DNA of 35,012 bases from positions 1-35,012 of the forward strand of contig CALLAT010000078.1 of assembly GCA_938002085.1 (NCBI GenBank). The letters are read 5' to 3'. Below the pieces are notes generated by a model. The model had not been told where the DNA came from and did no database searches. It saw nothing but the letters and a program-made list of their open reading frames with translations. The first letter of the stretch is position 1. Each line of letters begins with the position of its first letter. Below, piece after piece: positions 23,750 through 31,693 of this stretch. A program made the translations under genes and the position numbers. This stretch comes from an uncultured Pseudanabaenaceae cyanobacterium. GTDB taxonomy: Bacteria; Cyanobacteriota; Cyanobacteriia; PCC-9006; JAAUQQ01.

Positions 23750-24706
23750 GTGGACGCCGAAAAGCAGAGAGTTCTAGGATTCTTCATCGAAGGTGCCCGT
23801 GAGCACCTGGATACCATTGAGCGGGGACTGCTCAATCTCCAGGCTGCCATGGCAGACCCTGAGCAGGTCAACGAGCTCTTCCGTGCAGCCCACTCAGTCA
23901 AAGGCGACGCTGCCATGCTGAGCCTCAACGGTATTCATAAAGTGGCTCACCGCTTGGAAGATTGTTTCAAGATTCTCCAGGAAAACCCTGTACGCATTGA
24001 TCAGCAGGTCGAATCTCTATTTCTCAGAGGTTTTGATACGCTCCATGAGCTGGTCGAGAAGCTCCAAATGGGCGAGGGCGAAAGCGATAGTGACGGCCAG
24101 AAAGTGATTTCTGAGGTCGAGCCCGTTTTTCAGCAGCTCCAGGACTATCTCAAGCACCTCAGTGGTGGTGGAGAAGAGAAGGCTATTCCTCCTGGTTTTG
24201 ACAGCAAAGTAACGACCACGTTGAAGCAAATGCTTCAGATCTTGCGGGCCGAAGATAATAAAGGAGAGCGGCAGAAGCTCACTTTGCTGTGCGATCAGCT
24301 CGCTCAGTTAGACCCCGGTGTTGAAGCCTGGCAGACTCTATTGTCGCTCTCCAAGCGAGCTGTACTGAATCCCCAAGCGTCTTACAAGGCCCTGGCTCCT
24401 ATTCTGATCAAGGAGATCAAGCTAGCTAGCACTTTAATTGTGGCGAATAAGGGCCATGAAGTGGCTCCATCGTCCAACCTGCGCAAGCTTGCTGGGCCAG
24501 AGCCAACGATAGCCAGCCCAGCAAAAGTCAGCCCAGCAGCAGCGCAGCCTGCGGCAGCTCAATCTACTGCGGCACCAGCGGTAACAGCACAGCTACCAGA
24601 GGATCCGAAGGAAGTTGCTAAGTTGCTGATTCAACAGCTGGATCGCAAGAAGCTTGTGGCTGTCGCCCAAATGCTGGTTCGTTACATCAAGCAAGTTAAA
24701 GCCTAA
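23750..24706 (+). CDS. Histidine-phosphotransfer (Hpt) domain protein
   Basis: Residues about 1-130 form an Hpt four-helix bundle like the first domain of CheA: LGFFIEGAREHLDTIERGLLNL, then AAHSVKGDAAMLSL with the phosphorylatable His at about 48, and VAHRLEDCFKIL. The remaining 180 residues have a helical middle part, an Ala/Pro/Ser-rich linker (about 248-275) and a basic C-terminal helix (LLIQQLDRKKLVAVAQMLVRYIKQV). There is no kinase, receiver or CheW part, so it would pass phosphate between separate proteins. The GTG start at 23750 is chosen because AGAGG ends 9 bases upstream and the family N-terminus begins there. It is divergent from the LuxR-type response regulator, a likely partner. 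Confidence 0.9.
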   Translation: MDAEKQRVLGFFIEGAREHLDTIERGLLNLQAAMADPEQVNELFRAAHSVKGDAAMLSLNGIHKVAHRLEDCFKILQENPVRIDQQVESLFLRGFDTLHELVEKLQMGEGESDSDGQKVISEVEPVFQQLQDYLKHLSGGGEEKAIPPGFDSKVTTTLKQMLQILRAEDNKGERQKLTLLCDQLAQLDPGVEAWQTLLSLSKRAVLNPQASYKALAPILIKEIKLASTLIVANKGHEVAPSSNLRKLAGPEPTIASPAKVSPAAAQPAAAQSTAAPAVTAQLPEDPKEVAKLLIQQLDRKKLVAVAQMLVRYIKQVKA

Positions 24707-24744
24707 GGGTTTTAGGCTGTTCAAATTGAATTCTTGCCTTACCC

Positions 24745-24777
24745 AGCGCCTCGATTGAATCGAGGCGCTTTTGTTTG
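24745..24777 (+). terminator. Terminator of the Hpt gene
   Basis: GCGCCTCGA (24746-24754) pairs perfectly with TCGAGGCGC (24760-24768) over a 5-base loop, followed by TTTTGTTT. The 24707-25264 spacer otherwise shows no gene that I can support. Confidence 0.88.
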
Positions 24778-25264
24778 AGAATTACCAAGGGCGAAAGCAA
24801 CGGCGGGTTCCCCAAATACCGTCCCAATTAAAATCCCATTGCAAACAAGACGGGGTTGCCAGTATGCAGGCCTTGCAAGAGGAGTCCGCGCTTAAGGCTG
24901 CAGTTTGGCTTGCATAATCCTGTCTGTGCTGTAAGCAGCAAAGAATTATGCCTCGTTCCAGATGGAAATTGCAGACAATAAGCATTGAGGGGACTCGCAA
25001 GGCAAGTATCAGAAACCGCATCTACACGAGGGTTCTAACCCCCAATAAAAAATTGTTTTTCCTCTCACATTCAGTTCTATGCTGTAGCCATGCAAACGGG
25101 AACAATAAGCCCAGAGTGGAGCAACCTTGAGATTTGTGATTCCCCCTTCAGCCCTTCCTTGTGGCCACTCTAAACTGAATGCTTCCTTGCTGACACCCTC
25201 CCCCCAGCGATCGCTTCTAAGTCAACAATCAGCTTCAGTTTTGTCTTCCAATTCTTTTCGGTGC

Positions 25265-25678
25265 ATGCTGAATTTCGTTCAGTCTTTTTGGGCTTCTGTG
25301 CGCAGCTACGCGGACATGAGGCCAGATTTCCAATTGCGATCTAGGATCAACCGCACGCTGGACTCCCAGCGGGCTTCACTGACGGGGGAAGAATGGTTTG
25401 AACGGTTCTGGCGACCTCGGGGCATCTCTAAGCAAATTGTAGAGTTTGTCTACGAACGCTTAGGGCAGTACTCAGGTTTGCGTTTGGGGCTTACGGTTCC
25501 GAGCGATCGCTTACAGGAAGATCTACATCTACCCTTAGTCTGTTGGTTTGATTGGGAATTAAGCTTTTGCGATGACTTAGCCCAACAGTTAAACATCCAA
25601 TTAGACAATCCTTCTTTGTTAGATGAGGTTGAGACCGTTGAAGATTTCCTGACCCTGCTCCATCGTCAGGTTGCCTGA
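25265..25678 (+). CDS. Small conserved-looking protein of unknown function
   Basis: This is a 137-residue soluble protein starting MLNFVQSFWASVRSYADMRPDF. Notable stretches are LTGEEWFERFWRPRGISKQIVEFVYERLGQYSGL and SDRLQEDLHLPLVCWFDWELSFCDDLAQQLNIQL, with an acidic end VETVEDFLTLLHRQVA. The frame can be extended to a TTG at 25127, giving 183 residues, but that extra part is Ser/Pro-rich and lacks the conserved feel of the rest; ATG 25265 is preferred. The Trp/Phe-rich acidic centre suggests a protein-protein contact surface. I believe similar proteins occur in other cyanobacteria but cannot name a family. A strong terminator follows. Confidence 0.7.
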   Translation: MLNFVQSFWASVRSYADMRPDFQLRSRINRTLDSQRASLTGEEWFERFWRPRGISKQIVEFVYERLGQYSGLRLGLTVPSDRLQEDLHLPLVCWFDWELSFCDDLAQQLNIQLDNPSLLDEVETVEDFLTLLHRQVA

Positions 25679-25722
25679 CATTAGATATTGCAAAACCGTC
25701 GGCGGTCACAATATCTAGCCAA

Positions 25723-25763
25723 CAAAGGCCCAGTGAGATAACTCGCTGGGCCTTTGCATTTTC
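25723..25763 (+). terminator. Terminator of the small unknown gene
   Basis: CAAAGGCCCAGTGAG (25723-25737) pairs with CTCGCTGGGCCTTTG (25742-25756), one wobble, 4-base loop, followed by CATTTTCC. A second, weaker hairpin (AGATATTG with CAATATCT, 25683-25717) sits just after the stop codon. Confidence 0.85.
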
Positions 25764-25791
25764 CAAGATCTTCACGAAGGAGCCACGACTC

Positions 25792-25895
25792 TATGGCTGT
25801 GGCCACATCACTTAGTACATTCATAAATGGTCAAACTTAGACATGGCAGGCAGTGATATGGATAGCAACGGCCTAACAAGTCAGGCCGTTGCTAT
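25792..25895 (-). repeat. Dispersed 104-bp element, copy B (opposite orientation)
   Basis: The reverse complement matches 3511-3614 at 92 of 104 positions without gaps. In this copy the stem-loop is a perfect 12-bp stem (ATAGCAACGGCC with GGCCGTTGCTAT). It lies in the 442-base spacer 25679-26120, between the terminator at 25723-25763 and mnmH. It carries no coding frame. Confidence 0.8.
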
Positions 25896-25962
25896 CTTTC
25901 AGAGCTCCCCCTCAGAGCTGTTTGAGAAAGGCATCTAGCTGCCGCAGGATGACCTATGACGC

Positions 25963-26046
25963 TGCCAACAGAAACGGGATCCCGACGTTTTGTTGCTGAT
26001 TGAGGTTGCAAATTAGACGCTTGGCCGAATTCTCAAGCAACCTCTC
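25963..26046 (+). pseudogene. Possible remnant of a Uma2-family (DUF820) gene
   Basis: Read in one frame, the bases give RDPDVLLLIEVAN, a stop, then TLGRILKQPL. Intact Uma2 proteins have PDVxLxIEVADxxLxxDRxxKxPLY at this place, so this looks like the core of such a gene after decay: an in-frame TAG at 26014-26016, a missing short stretch before the Arg, and no upstream coding part. It is only about 28 codons long, so chance resemblance cannot be excluded. Confidence 0.4.
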
Positions 26047-26120
26047 AAAACGACAATTCGATTACACCGACAGGAACTGAAATAATAGGAAAGCTCGCCA
26101 TCTGGTCTGTTGCCCCGTCC

Positions 26121-27161
26121 ATGCCCGATATCTTTACCCCCCAAGACTTTCTCCAGCAGCCTGGCCCCATCCTCGACGTCCGTAGCCCGGGTGAATTTGC
26201 CAAAGCCCATATTCCCGGCGCAATCAGCTTTCCGCTATTTGACGATGATGAGCGTGCTGCAGTGGGGACTTGCTACAAGCAACAGGGCCGGGATGAAGCG
26301 GTGGAATTGGGACTAGAGTTTGTTGGCCCCAAGATGGCTGGGCTAGTCAAGCAGGCCAAGGCACTAGCCCCCAAAGCTTCTACAGAAGCTGCCCTGCGCC
26401 TCCACTGCTGGCGGGGTGGTATGCGCAGCAGTAGTGTGGCTTGGCTGCTGGAAACCGCAGGGTTTAAGGTCAGCCTTCTGGAAGGCGGTTACAAGGCCTA
26501 TCGCAGTTGGGTGCGTGAAACCGTGAGTCAATCCCGGCCCATTTGGATTCTGGGCGGCATGACTGGGACCGGAAAGACCCTGGTGCTCCATGCCCTAGCA
26601 GAGCTAGGTGAGCAAGTGCTGGATTTAGAAGGCCTTGCCAACCACCGAGGCAGCAGCTACGGCAACGTTTGCCTGCCAGCGCAACCCAGCACAGAACATT
26701 ACGAAAATCTTGTGGCCCAAGAGTGGGACAGTTTTAATCCTAACCGCCATGTATGGATCGAGGCAGAGAGTCGTTTGGTGGGTCGTTGCCGAGTGCCCCC
26801 CGAGCTCTTTGAGCAGATGGAAAAGTCACCGGTCTTAGAAATCCAGCGAGATTCTGCAGAACGGATTGCCCTGCTTGAAACCATCTATGGCGAAGCTGAT
26901 CTCCAAGAATTAGTCGAAGCCACCCAACGTATTGGCCGCCGCTTGGGACCTCAAAATACAAAAGCTGCAGTGGAAGCCATTCGTGAAGGTAACCTAGCAC
27001 CTGCGATCGCCTTAGTGCTCAACTACTACGACAAGGCCTACACCTACGACCTAGAACGACGTGATGTCCCTCGCTTTCCCCTCACCGTGGCGGGGCTAAG
27101 CCCCCTAGAAACGGCCAAAGCACTGCTGGAACAGGTTAGCCAACGTGAAGCGACTGCCTAG
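26121..27161 (+). CDS. mnmH: tRNA 2-selenouridine synthase / geranyltransferase
   Basis: MnmH (SelU, YbbB) geranylates and then selenates 2-thiouridine at wobble position 34 of certain tRNAs, needing selenophosphate from SelD for the second step. In the 346-residue protein an N-terminal rhodanese domain (about 1-130) carries the active-site Cys at about 96 in HCWRGGMRSSS, and DVRSPGEFAKAHIPGAISFPLF near the start. A P-loop domain follows: WILGGMTGTGKT at about 142-153, then NHRGSSYG and EAESRLVGRCRVPP. The two-domain order and length match the family. The last 57 bases overlap the convergent DMT gene. No selD is in the window, so whether selenium is used here is unknown. Confidence 0.93.
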   Translation: MPDIFTPQDFLQQPGPILDVRSPGEFAKAHIPGAISFPLFDDDERAAVGTCYKQQGRDEAVELGLEFVGPKMAGLVKQAKALAPKASTEAALRLHCWRGGMRSSSVAWLLETAGFKVSLLEGGYKAYRSWVRETVSQSRPIWILGGMTGTGKTLVLHALAELGEQVLDLEGLANHRGSSYGNVCLPAQPSTEHYENLVAQEWDSFNPNRHVWIEAESRLVGRCRVPPELFEQMEKSPVLEIQRDSAERIALLETIYGEADLQELVEATQRIGRRLGPQNTKAAVEAIREGNLAPAIALVLNYYDKAYTYDLERRDVPRFPLTVAGLSPLETAKALLEQVSQREATA

Positions 27162-28070
27162 CACTGCCAACAACACGCCCAGCAAGACCAAACTGGCCGC
27201 TCCCAGGCTGGCTGGAGTCGGTTGCTCATTAAACACGAAATACCCCAGCAGACTAGCCACTAAGGGTTCGGTCAGAACCGTCAATGAAACCAAGGTTGGT
27301 GAAACCCAACGCACGGACCAGTTTAAGCAGCTATGGCCCAGCAATTGGGGCACCAGCGCCAAGGCAAACAACCAGCCGTAGGCCTGAAGCGGAGGGGCAA
27401 CCGGAGGACTAAAGGCTGGGAATTGCAGCAGCTGCGGAATAAGCGTCAGCAGCAATAGCAGCGCAGCTGCCACGCTGTAGGCCAGCATGACATGGTGCCC
27501 CGTGGAAATCCCCTGTCCCTGGGCCGCACGCCCCAGCAACAAGTACCCAGTCACTGCCCAAGCCCCCAACAGAGCCAGACCATTGCCCAACAGAGGCGCC
27601 GCCCCATCAATATCGGCATGGCCATCGACCAACGCCATGGTCATACCGCCCCCCAAAGCCAAAACCATTCCTAGGCTCGTCAAGTCCGTGGGATGCTCTC
27701 GCCACAGCAGCCAACTGACCAAAGCGATCCATAGAGGCGTAGTCGTAACCAACACCGTCGAAGCCGTAATCGAGGTGTAGGACAAAGAGCTAATCCAAGC
27801 CGCAAAATGCAGCGCTAGGCAGGCCCCAGCCGCCATAGAGCAGCTTCCCTGAGTCCAGCGATACCTCTGTTGGCAAAAGCGTCGCCAGCCAGGCATTAAC
27901 ACCAGCGCAGCGACGCCTAAACGTACGGCAGCAATCCAAAAACTAACGCCTGGTCCCGATGCATCCACTGCATCTAGAACCAGGCGTATCCACAAGGCAG
28001 CTGTAGAAGCTGCCAACGCACCTAAAATCAAAACTGCGGCAAGCTTTCCAGAGCGTGGAGCTGTATCCAT
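27105..28070 (-). CDS. DMT-superfamily (EamA) transporter
   Basis: This is a 321-residue integral membrane protein with about ten hydrophobic spans in two similar halves, the layout of EamA drug/metabolite exporters. The first half starts AAVLILGALAASTAALWIRLVL and holds the SWIAxLSYTS-like segment (AWISSLSYTSITASTVLVTTTPLW); the second half contains LNWSVRWVSPTLVSLTVLTEPLVASLLGYFVFNEQPTPASLGAASLVLLGVLLAVL, typical of EamA domain ends. The substrate cannot be inferred. Its last 57 bases overlap the end of mnmH on the other strand; both frames are well supported, so this is a real 3' overlap. A DUF4278-like gene is 69 bases upstream on the same strand and may share a transcript. Confidence 0.88.
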   Translation of the reverse strand: MDTAPRSGKLAAVLILGALAASTAALWIRLVLDAVDASGPGVSFWIAAVRLGVAALVLMPGWRRFCQQRYRWTQGSCSMAAGACLALHFAAWISSLSYTSITASTVLVTTTPLWIALVSWLLWREHPTDLTSLGMVLALGGGMTMALVDGHADIDGAAPLLGNGLALLGAWAVTGYLLLGRAAQGQGISTGHHVMLAYSVAAALLLLLTLIPQLLQFPAFSPPVAPPLQAYGWLFALALVPQLLGHSCLNWSVRWVSPTLVSLTVLTEPLVASLLGYFVFNEQPTPASLGAASLVLLGVLLAVLGSRFTLANLFQQCFGRF

Positions 28071-28139
28071 AGATAGATGGCGTAGGGCCTCAGCCTTAGT
28101 ACTATGCCATCAAGTCCTTAAGGGAATCGAAGATCCAGC

Positions 28140-28505
28140 CTAGCGACGGCTAAAACGCCAGCCGGTCAGTTGTTCAATTTCTGCTTGAAGCGTTTCGATG
28201 CGATCGCGATCTCCCACGGCATAGGCCAACTGCAAATTACGTTCCAGCGAGTAATACTGGGCTTCCAACGTAGAATCTTCCAGAACCCTGGCGGTCGTAG
28301 AGGAGCGAAGAAGAGTAGGCATATCAAGAGAAGAAGGAAGAGATGCAACCTTGTGAGCAGACCGCCCCTTCGAAGCGACTGCTTGAGCCGAAACTTCTTT
28401 CACCTGTTGAGCAAGCTGTTGTCCTCTACGAAGAAAGGTAGAGCGACGACGCGCAACAGTAGAACGAGAAGATGGCAGAGCAACGCCGCGGTAGGGAAGG
28501 TGCAT
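28140..28505 (-). CDS. Small DUF4278-like protein
   Basis: This is a 121-residue basic protein beginning MHLPYRGVALPSSRS. The (Q/K/H)LxYRGV start is the hallmark of cyanobacterial DUF4278 proteins, which are otherwise poorly conserved. A Ser/Arg/Ala/Gln-rich middle part is followed by a helical C-terminus (EAQYYSLERNLQLAYAVGDRDRIETLQAEIEQLTGWRF). It has no signal and no membrane span. The frame extends to a GTG at 28541, but the ATG at 28505 places the motif at the N-terminus, as in the family. Function unknown. Downstream on the same strand is the DMT exporter gene. Confidence 0.65.
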   Translation of the reverse strand: MHLPYRGVALPSSRSTVARRRSTFLRRGQQLAQQVKEVSAQAVASKGRSAHKVASLPSSLDMPTLLRSSTTARVLEDSTLEAQYYSLERNLQLAYAVGDRDRIETLQAEIEQLTGWRFSRR

Positions 28506-28661
28506 GGCAGGTCTTAACAGGAAGGAATTGGCGAACGACACTTTATAAGGGCGAAGTCCAACAACGGAGAATGAAGAAAGCTGAAATTAAATCTCAGGTT
28601 TTCCGGAGCAGCGTGCTTTGGTGTTGCAATATAAATATCCGATAAAGAATTGACCTATAAA

Positions 28662-28714
28662 GGGGGCCACAGGCGGTCTGGGTATTACCCCTGAGGGGCT
28701 TAACCCCTTTTTTA
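28662..28714 (+). ncRNA. Candidate small RNA or attenuator with a terminator and no nearby gene
   Basis: Four short complementary tracts run in order: GGGGG (28662-28666), CCCC (28688-28691), GGGG (28695-28698) and CCCC (28704-28707), then TTTTTT (28708-28713). The last two form a terminator hairpin with a CTTAA loop; the middle two can form an alternative hairpin. A TATAAA is at 28656-28661, but no well-spaced -35 is obvious. There is no rightward gene upstream or downstream close by, so a short independent transcript or a leader remnant is possible. The long spacer 28506-29288 otherwise shows only a few weak, unrecognised open frames. Confidence 0.3.
28694..28714 (+). terminator. Terminator-like hairpin in the spacer
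   Basis: AGGGG (28694-28698) pairs with CCCCT (28704-28708), followed by TTTTT. It points right, although the genes on both sides are leftward. Confidence 0.55.
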
Positions 28715-29288
28715 TTTCTCAATACTGTTAAAAGTGTTCGCTCAAAGCGCTTTTTCGAGGCTTTTATTCAGCCAAATCGCTGAATCAATAAGCAAATTCA
28801 CAGTTTTTCAAGGCTTTGTAACTTACGAGCAGCCTCAATTAAGTGTCATTACTGATTTTCTTTAGATCAGGAATATTTATTAAGTACTGAGAAGCAAATC
28901 TAAAGAGATTCCGTATATTCCGTCAGGAAATTTCAATTCCTGCATGTGGATTTGTGCGCAGCCTATCGAGAGAAGGAAGCTGCACATCCTCATCGCCTCT
29001 CGAGGGTTGCCAATTGATAAGTACTGACAAGGAACCAGCTATTGATATTCCAGAAGGCCGACCAGAGTCATTTCGGCAAATGAATGATTCAGCGAAGAGG
29101 CTATCGAGCGTCACTGCTGGCCTAACAATATTTAGGGATCACTTCAGCCACACCTAATGCAGCATCAATCCTTAATTTGAGAAATTCAGCATTCTTCTGG
29201 CCAGCAAGCCTGTTGCCAAACGAGAAAATAGCGCATCCCCCTCGTTTGGTAGCTGTGCCAGTGACAAAAAGATGAGATTCAAGCCATC

Positions 29289-31580
29289 TTAGGAAGCTTC
29301 ATTGAACTGATAATCTGCAGCATCCATCACGAGCCATCCCTGCTCGCCAGCCCCAATTTCCAAAACCTTACGGTGATAGTCCTTAAGGTTTGGACGGTGA
29401 CCAACGCTGATATAGAGAATATCCAGGCTGCGCAGTAGCTCATAAAGGCGTCGTTCGTTAGAAACATCTAGGGCACTAGTTGCTTCATCGAGCATCACGT
29501 ACTTGGGATGGTTCAGCAGGATACGGGCGAAGGCAAGGCGCTGTTGCTCACCTAGGGATAGAACTGAGGGCCAGTCTTTCTCGCTATCCAGTCCACCAAC
29601 GCGCTCAGGCAGCTCTTCTAAGTTGACGAGTGTGAGAGCTTCGCTGATTTCGCGATCGCTCACGGCCTCTCGCATGTTGGGATACATCAACTGCTCCCGC
29701 AGCGTACCCAGCAACATGTAGGGCTTCTGGGGCAAGAACAGAATTTCACTGTTGTCAGGTCGCTCAATGCTCCCAGCACCGTTCTTCCATAAGCCAGCCA
29801 AGGCGCGCATCATTGAGCTCTTGCCGCAACCACTGGCCCCCACAATCAGCAGCTGCTCTTGGGGCTCCAGCTCAAGATTCATATTCTCAAACAAGGTCTG
29901 TTCGCCGTTGGGCGTCCGCAGCGTCAGGTCGTTAGCCTTGAACTGAGTGGAGAGATGGGTCTGAATCGTGCTGCCTTCGGATTGGCCTCTTGAACCTTCC
30001 TTATTGTTACGGAAGTGTTCGTACAGCTCGCCAATACGAGAAACACTGGCCGCAAACCGCGAAATTTCCTGAATGCGATTGGTAATCAGGGAGAGGGCAC
30101 TCAGCACCATGCTGAAAGCAAACGTCGCCTGGCCAATGGCACCGTAGTCGATGTTGTCTGCGAAGAAAATCGGCGCAACGATGACGTAGGGCACCAAGCG
30201 AGCGAAGTAGCTGTAGGCACGCTGGAAGACGCCTAGAAGGGCCAACCAGATAATCTTCAAGTTGAAGTTTTCAATAGCCTGGGCCAAACGATTATCAACT
30301 TGCTTCCGCTCTAAGCTTTCGCCTCGATAAAACGCGATGGACTCGGCATTATCCCGCATGTGCACCATGCCGTAGCGCAAGTTAGCCTCGTATCGCAGCT
30401 GCTCAAAATTAATTTTGATCAATCGCGTGCCAATGAACACTGCAAGAAAGGTGCCCACAGCGGCATAGCCTGCCAGACCTAAAGTCAGTTCTCTTGAGAT
30501 CCCATACAGAATGCCGGTGAAGGCAAGAAGATCTAGAACCGAAGTGAGAATATCCAGCAGGAAGCTCAAGACCGTTGTGGTGAAGGACTCAACGTCCTCG
30601 GTCATGCGCTGGTCTGGATTATCAATGGCCGTATTGGCAGCGTTGGAATCCAGCTCGTAGTAAGACCGGTCCTTGAAATATTCCGAGAAAAAGCTCTTCG
30701 TCAGCCACTCTCGCCACTTCAGTGCAAGCTTTCGCTGGAGGTAGATGTAACCAATGATGATGGGGATGGCGAGAATCAGAATGACGCCGTAGACGCTCAG
30801 GAACTGCCAAAACTCATCTCTTGCAGCTTGGCGAGCCACCTCAGAGGCTTTTAGGACCGCTTCATCCACCGTATCGGGCGGAACTTTGGCCTCGGCAAAA
30901 GACACAAAGGCGTTATCAATAAAGCGGAAGGAATAACTGATAACAACATTGAGGCCGCTAACGAGAAACGCCAAGAACAGAATGACGCTCAACATTCCCC
31001 ACTGCCACCAGCGCCCAGCGATCCTGGAACGAGAGACGAAGAACGCTAGAGCGCCAAAGACAAGAACGCCCAGCGCCGTATAGAAAATTGGGCTACCTAA
31101 AAGCCCCTGAATGATACGCTGAGCAACTTCGCTGCCCGCAACCGGTTCAAACACCGAACTGGAGAGGCGGTTGACCTGTTCACCAAAGGCGTCCCAGGAA
31201 AAGGCTTGTTCGCTTAAGTCAATGCGGAAGGCTTCGGCGATCGCATCCCCCCCAATCCCCGCCTTCTCGGCCATATCCTGAAAATCCACAAAGGACTTCA
31301 GAAACTCCAGGAAATTGACATCGTCAATCATCCGCTTGAAGAACTGCGGAAAGGCATATAGCCCTCCCAGCGCAAGCGTCACGACAAAAAAGAAGGTGAA
31401 CGCAATCACGCAAAGGAGTTGAATCACCAACAGCGCAAAAAATCGCCGAGTGCCATTGGACTCCAGCGGATAGAAATAGGGTTGGGCAATTTCTATGAAC
31501 TGCCGCCACAGCTTCTGATCAAAGCGGAATTTTTTCCGAGCTGCCGGAGAAGCTTTCGGGGACGGGGCGGAGGCGGCCAT
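29289..31580 (-). CDS. SbmA/BacA-type ABC transporter (fused permease and ATPase)
   Basis: This is a 763-residue protein. An N-terminal membrane region (about 40-500) has six or more spans and matches the ABC_membrane_2/SbmA-BacA branch: WREWLTKSFFSEYFKDRSYYEL at about 288-309, NPDQRMTEDVESFTTTVLSFLLDIL, and YGMVHMRDNAESIAFYRGE. The C-terminal ATPase (about 540-755) has Walker A GASGCGKSS, signature LSLGEQQR, Walker B YVMLDEATSALD and the switch His in ISVGHRPNL. Family members (SbmA, BacA, YddA, peroxisomal ABCD) move peptides, cobalamin or fatty-acyl compounds; the cargo here is unknown. The frame begins with TTG 31586; ATG 31580 is preferred. It follows the fusion gene by 113 bases and is probably co-transcribed. 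Confidence 0.9.
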   Translation of the reverse strand: MAASAPSPKASPAARKKFRFDQKLWRQFIEIAQPYFYPLESNGTRRFFALLVIQLLCVIAFTFFFVVTLALGGLYAFPQFFKRMIDDVNFLEFLKSFVDFQDMAEKAGIGGDAIAEAFRIDLSEQAFSWDAFGEQVNRLSSSVFEPVAGSEVAQRIIQGLLGSPIFYTALGVLVFGALAFFVSRSRIAGRWWQWGMLSVILFLAFLVSGLNVVISYSFRFIDNAFVSFAEAKVPPDTVDEAVLKASEVARQAARDEFWQFLSVYGVILILAIPIIIGYIYLQRKLALKWREWLTKSFFSEYFKDRSYYELDSNAANTAIDNPDQRMTEDVESFTTTVLSFLLDILTSVLDLLAFTGILYGISRELTLGLAGYAAVGTFLAVFIGTRLIKINFEQLRYEANLRYGMVHMRDNAESIAFYRGESLERKQVDNRLAQAIENFNLKIIWLALLGVFQRAYSYFARLVPYVIVAPIFFADNIDYGAIGQATFAFSMVLSALSLITNRIQEISRFAASVSRIGELYEHFRNNKEGSRGQSEGSTIQTHLSTQFKANDLTLRTPNGEQTLFENMNLELEPQEQLLIVGASGCGKSSMMRALAGLWKNGAGSIERPDNSEILFLPQKPYMLLGTLREQLMYPNMREAVSDREISEALTLVNLEELPERVGGLDSEKDWPSVLSLGEQQRLAFARILLNHPKYVMLDEATSALDVSNERRLYELLRSLDILYISVGHRPNLKDYHRKVLEIGAGEQGWLVMDAADYQFNEAS

Positions 31581-31693
31581 AGACAATGCCTAACGAGCAA
31601 AATACCTAAGCCCCCAACATACCAGAGCAGCACAGCGCCTGCCGTCAGGGTAAACCAGCGCATACGAATGTATAAATATTGTCTCAATCAGAC

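Noticed and set aside
24782..25021. 79-codon minus-strand frame after the Hpt terminator
   Set aside because: Cys-rich with no recognised domain and no clear ribosome site; a chance frame is more likely.
26002..26044. Inverted repeat GAGGTTGC / GCAACCTC with a 27-base spacer
   Set aside because: It falls inside the possible Uma2 remnant and has no U-tract, so it is not a terminator; probably chance.
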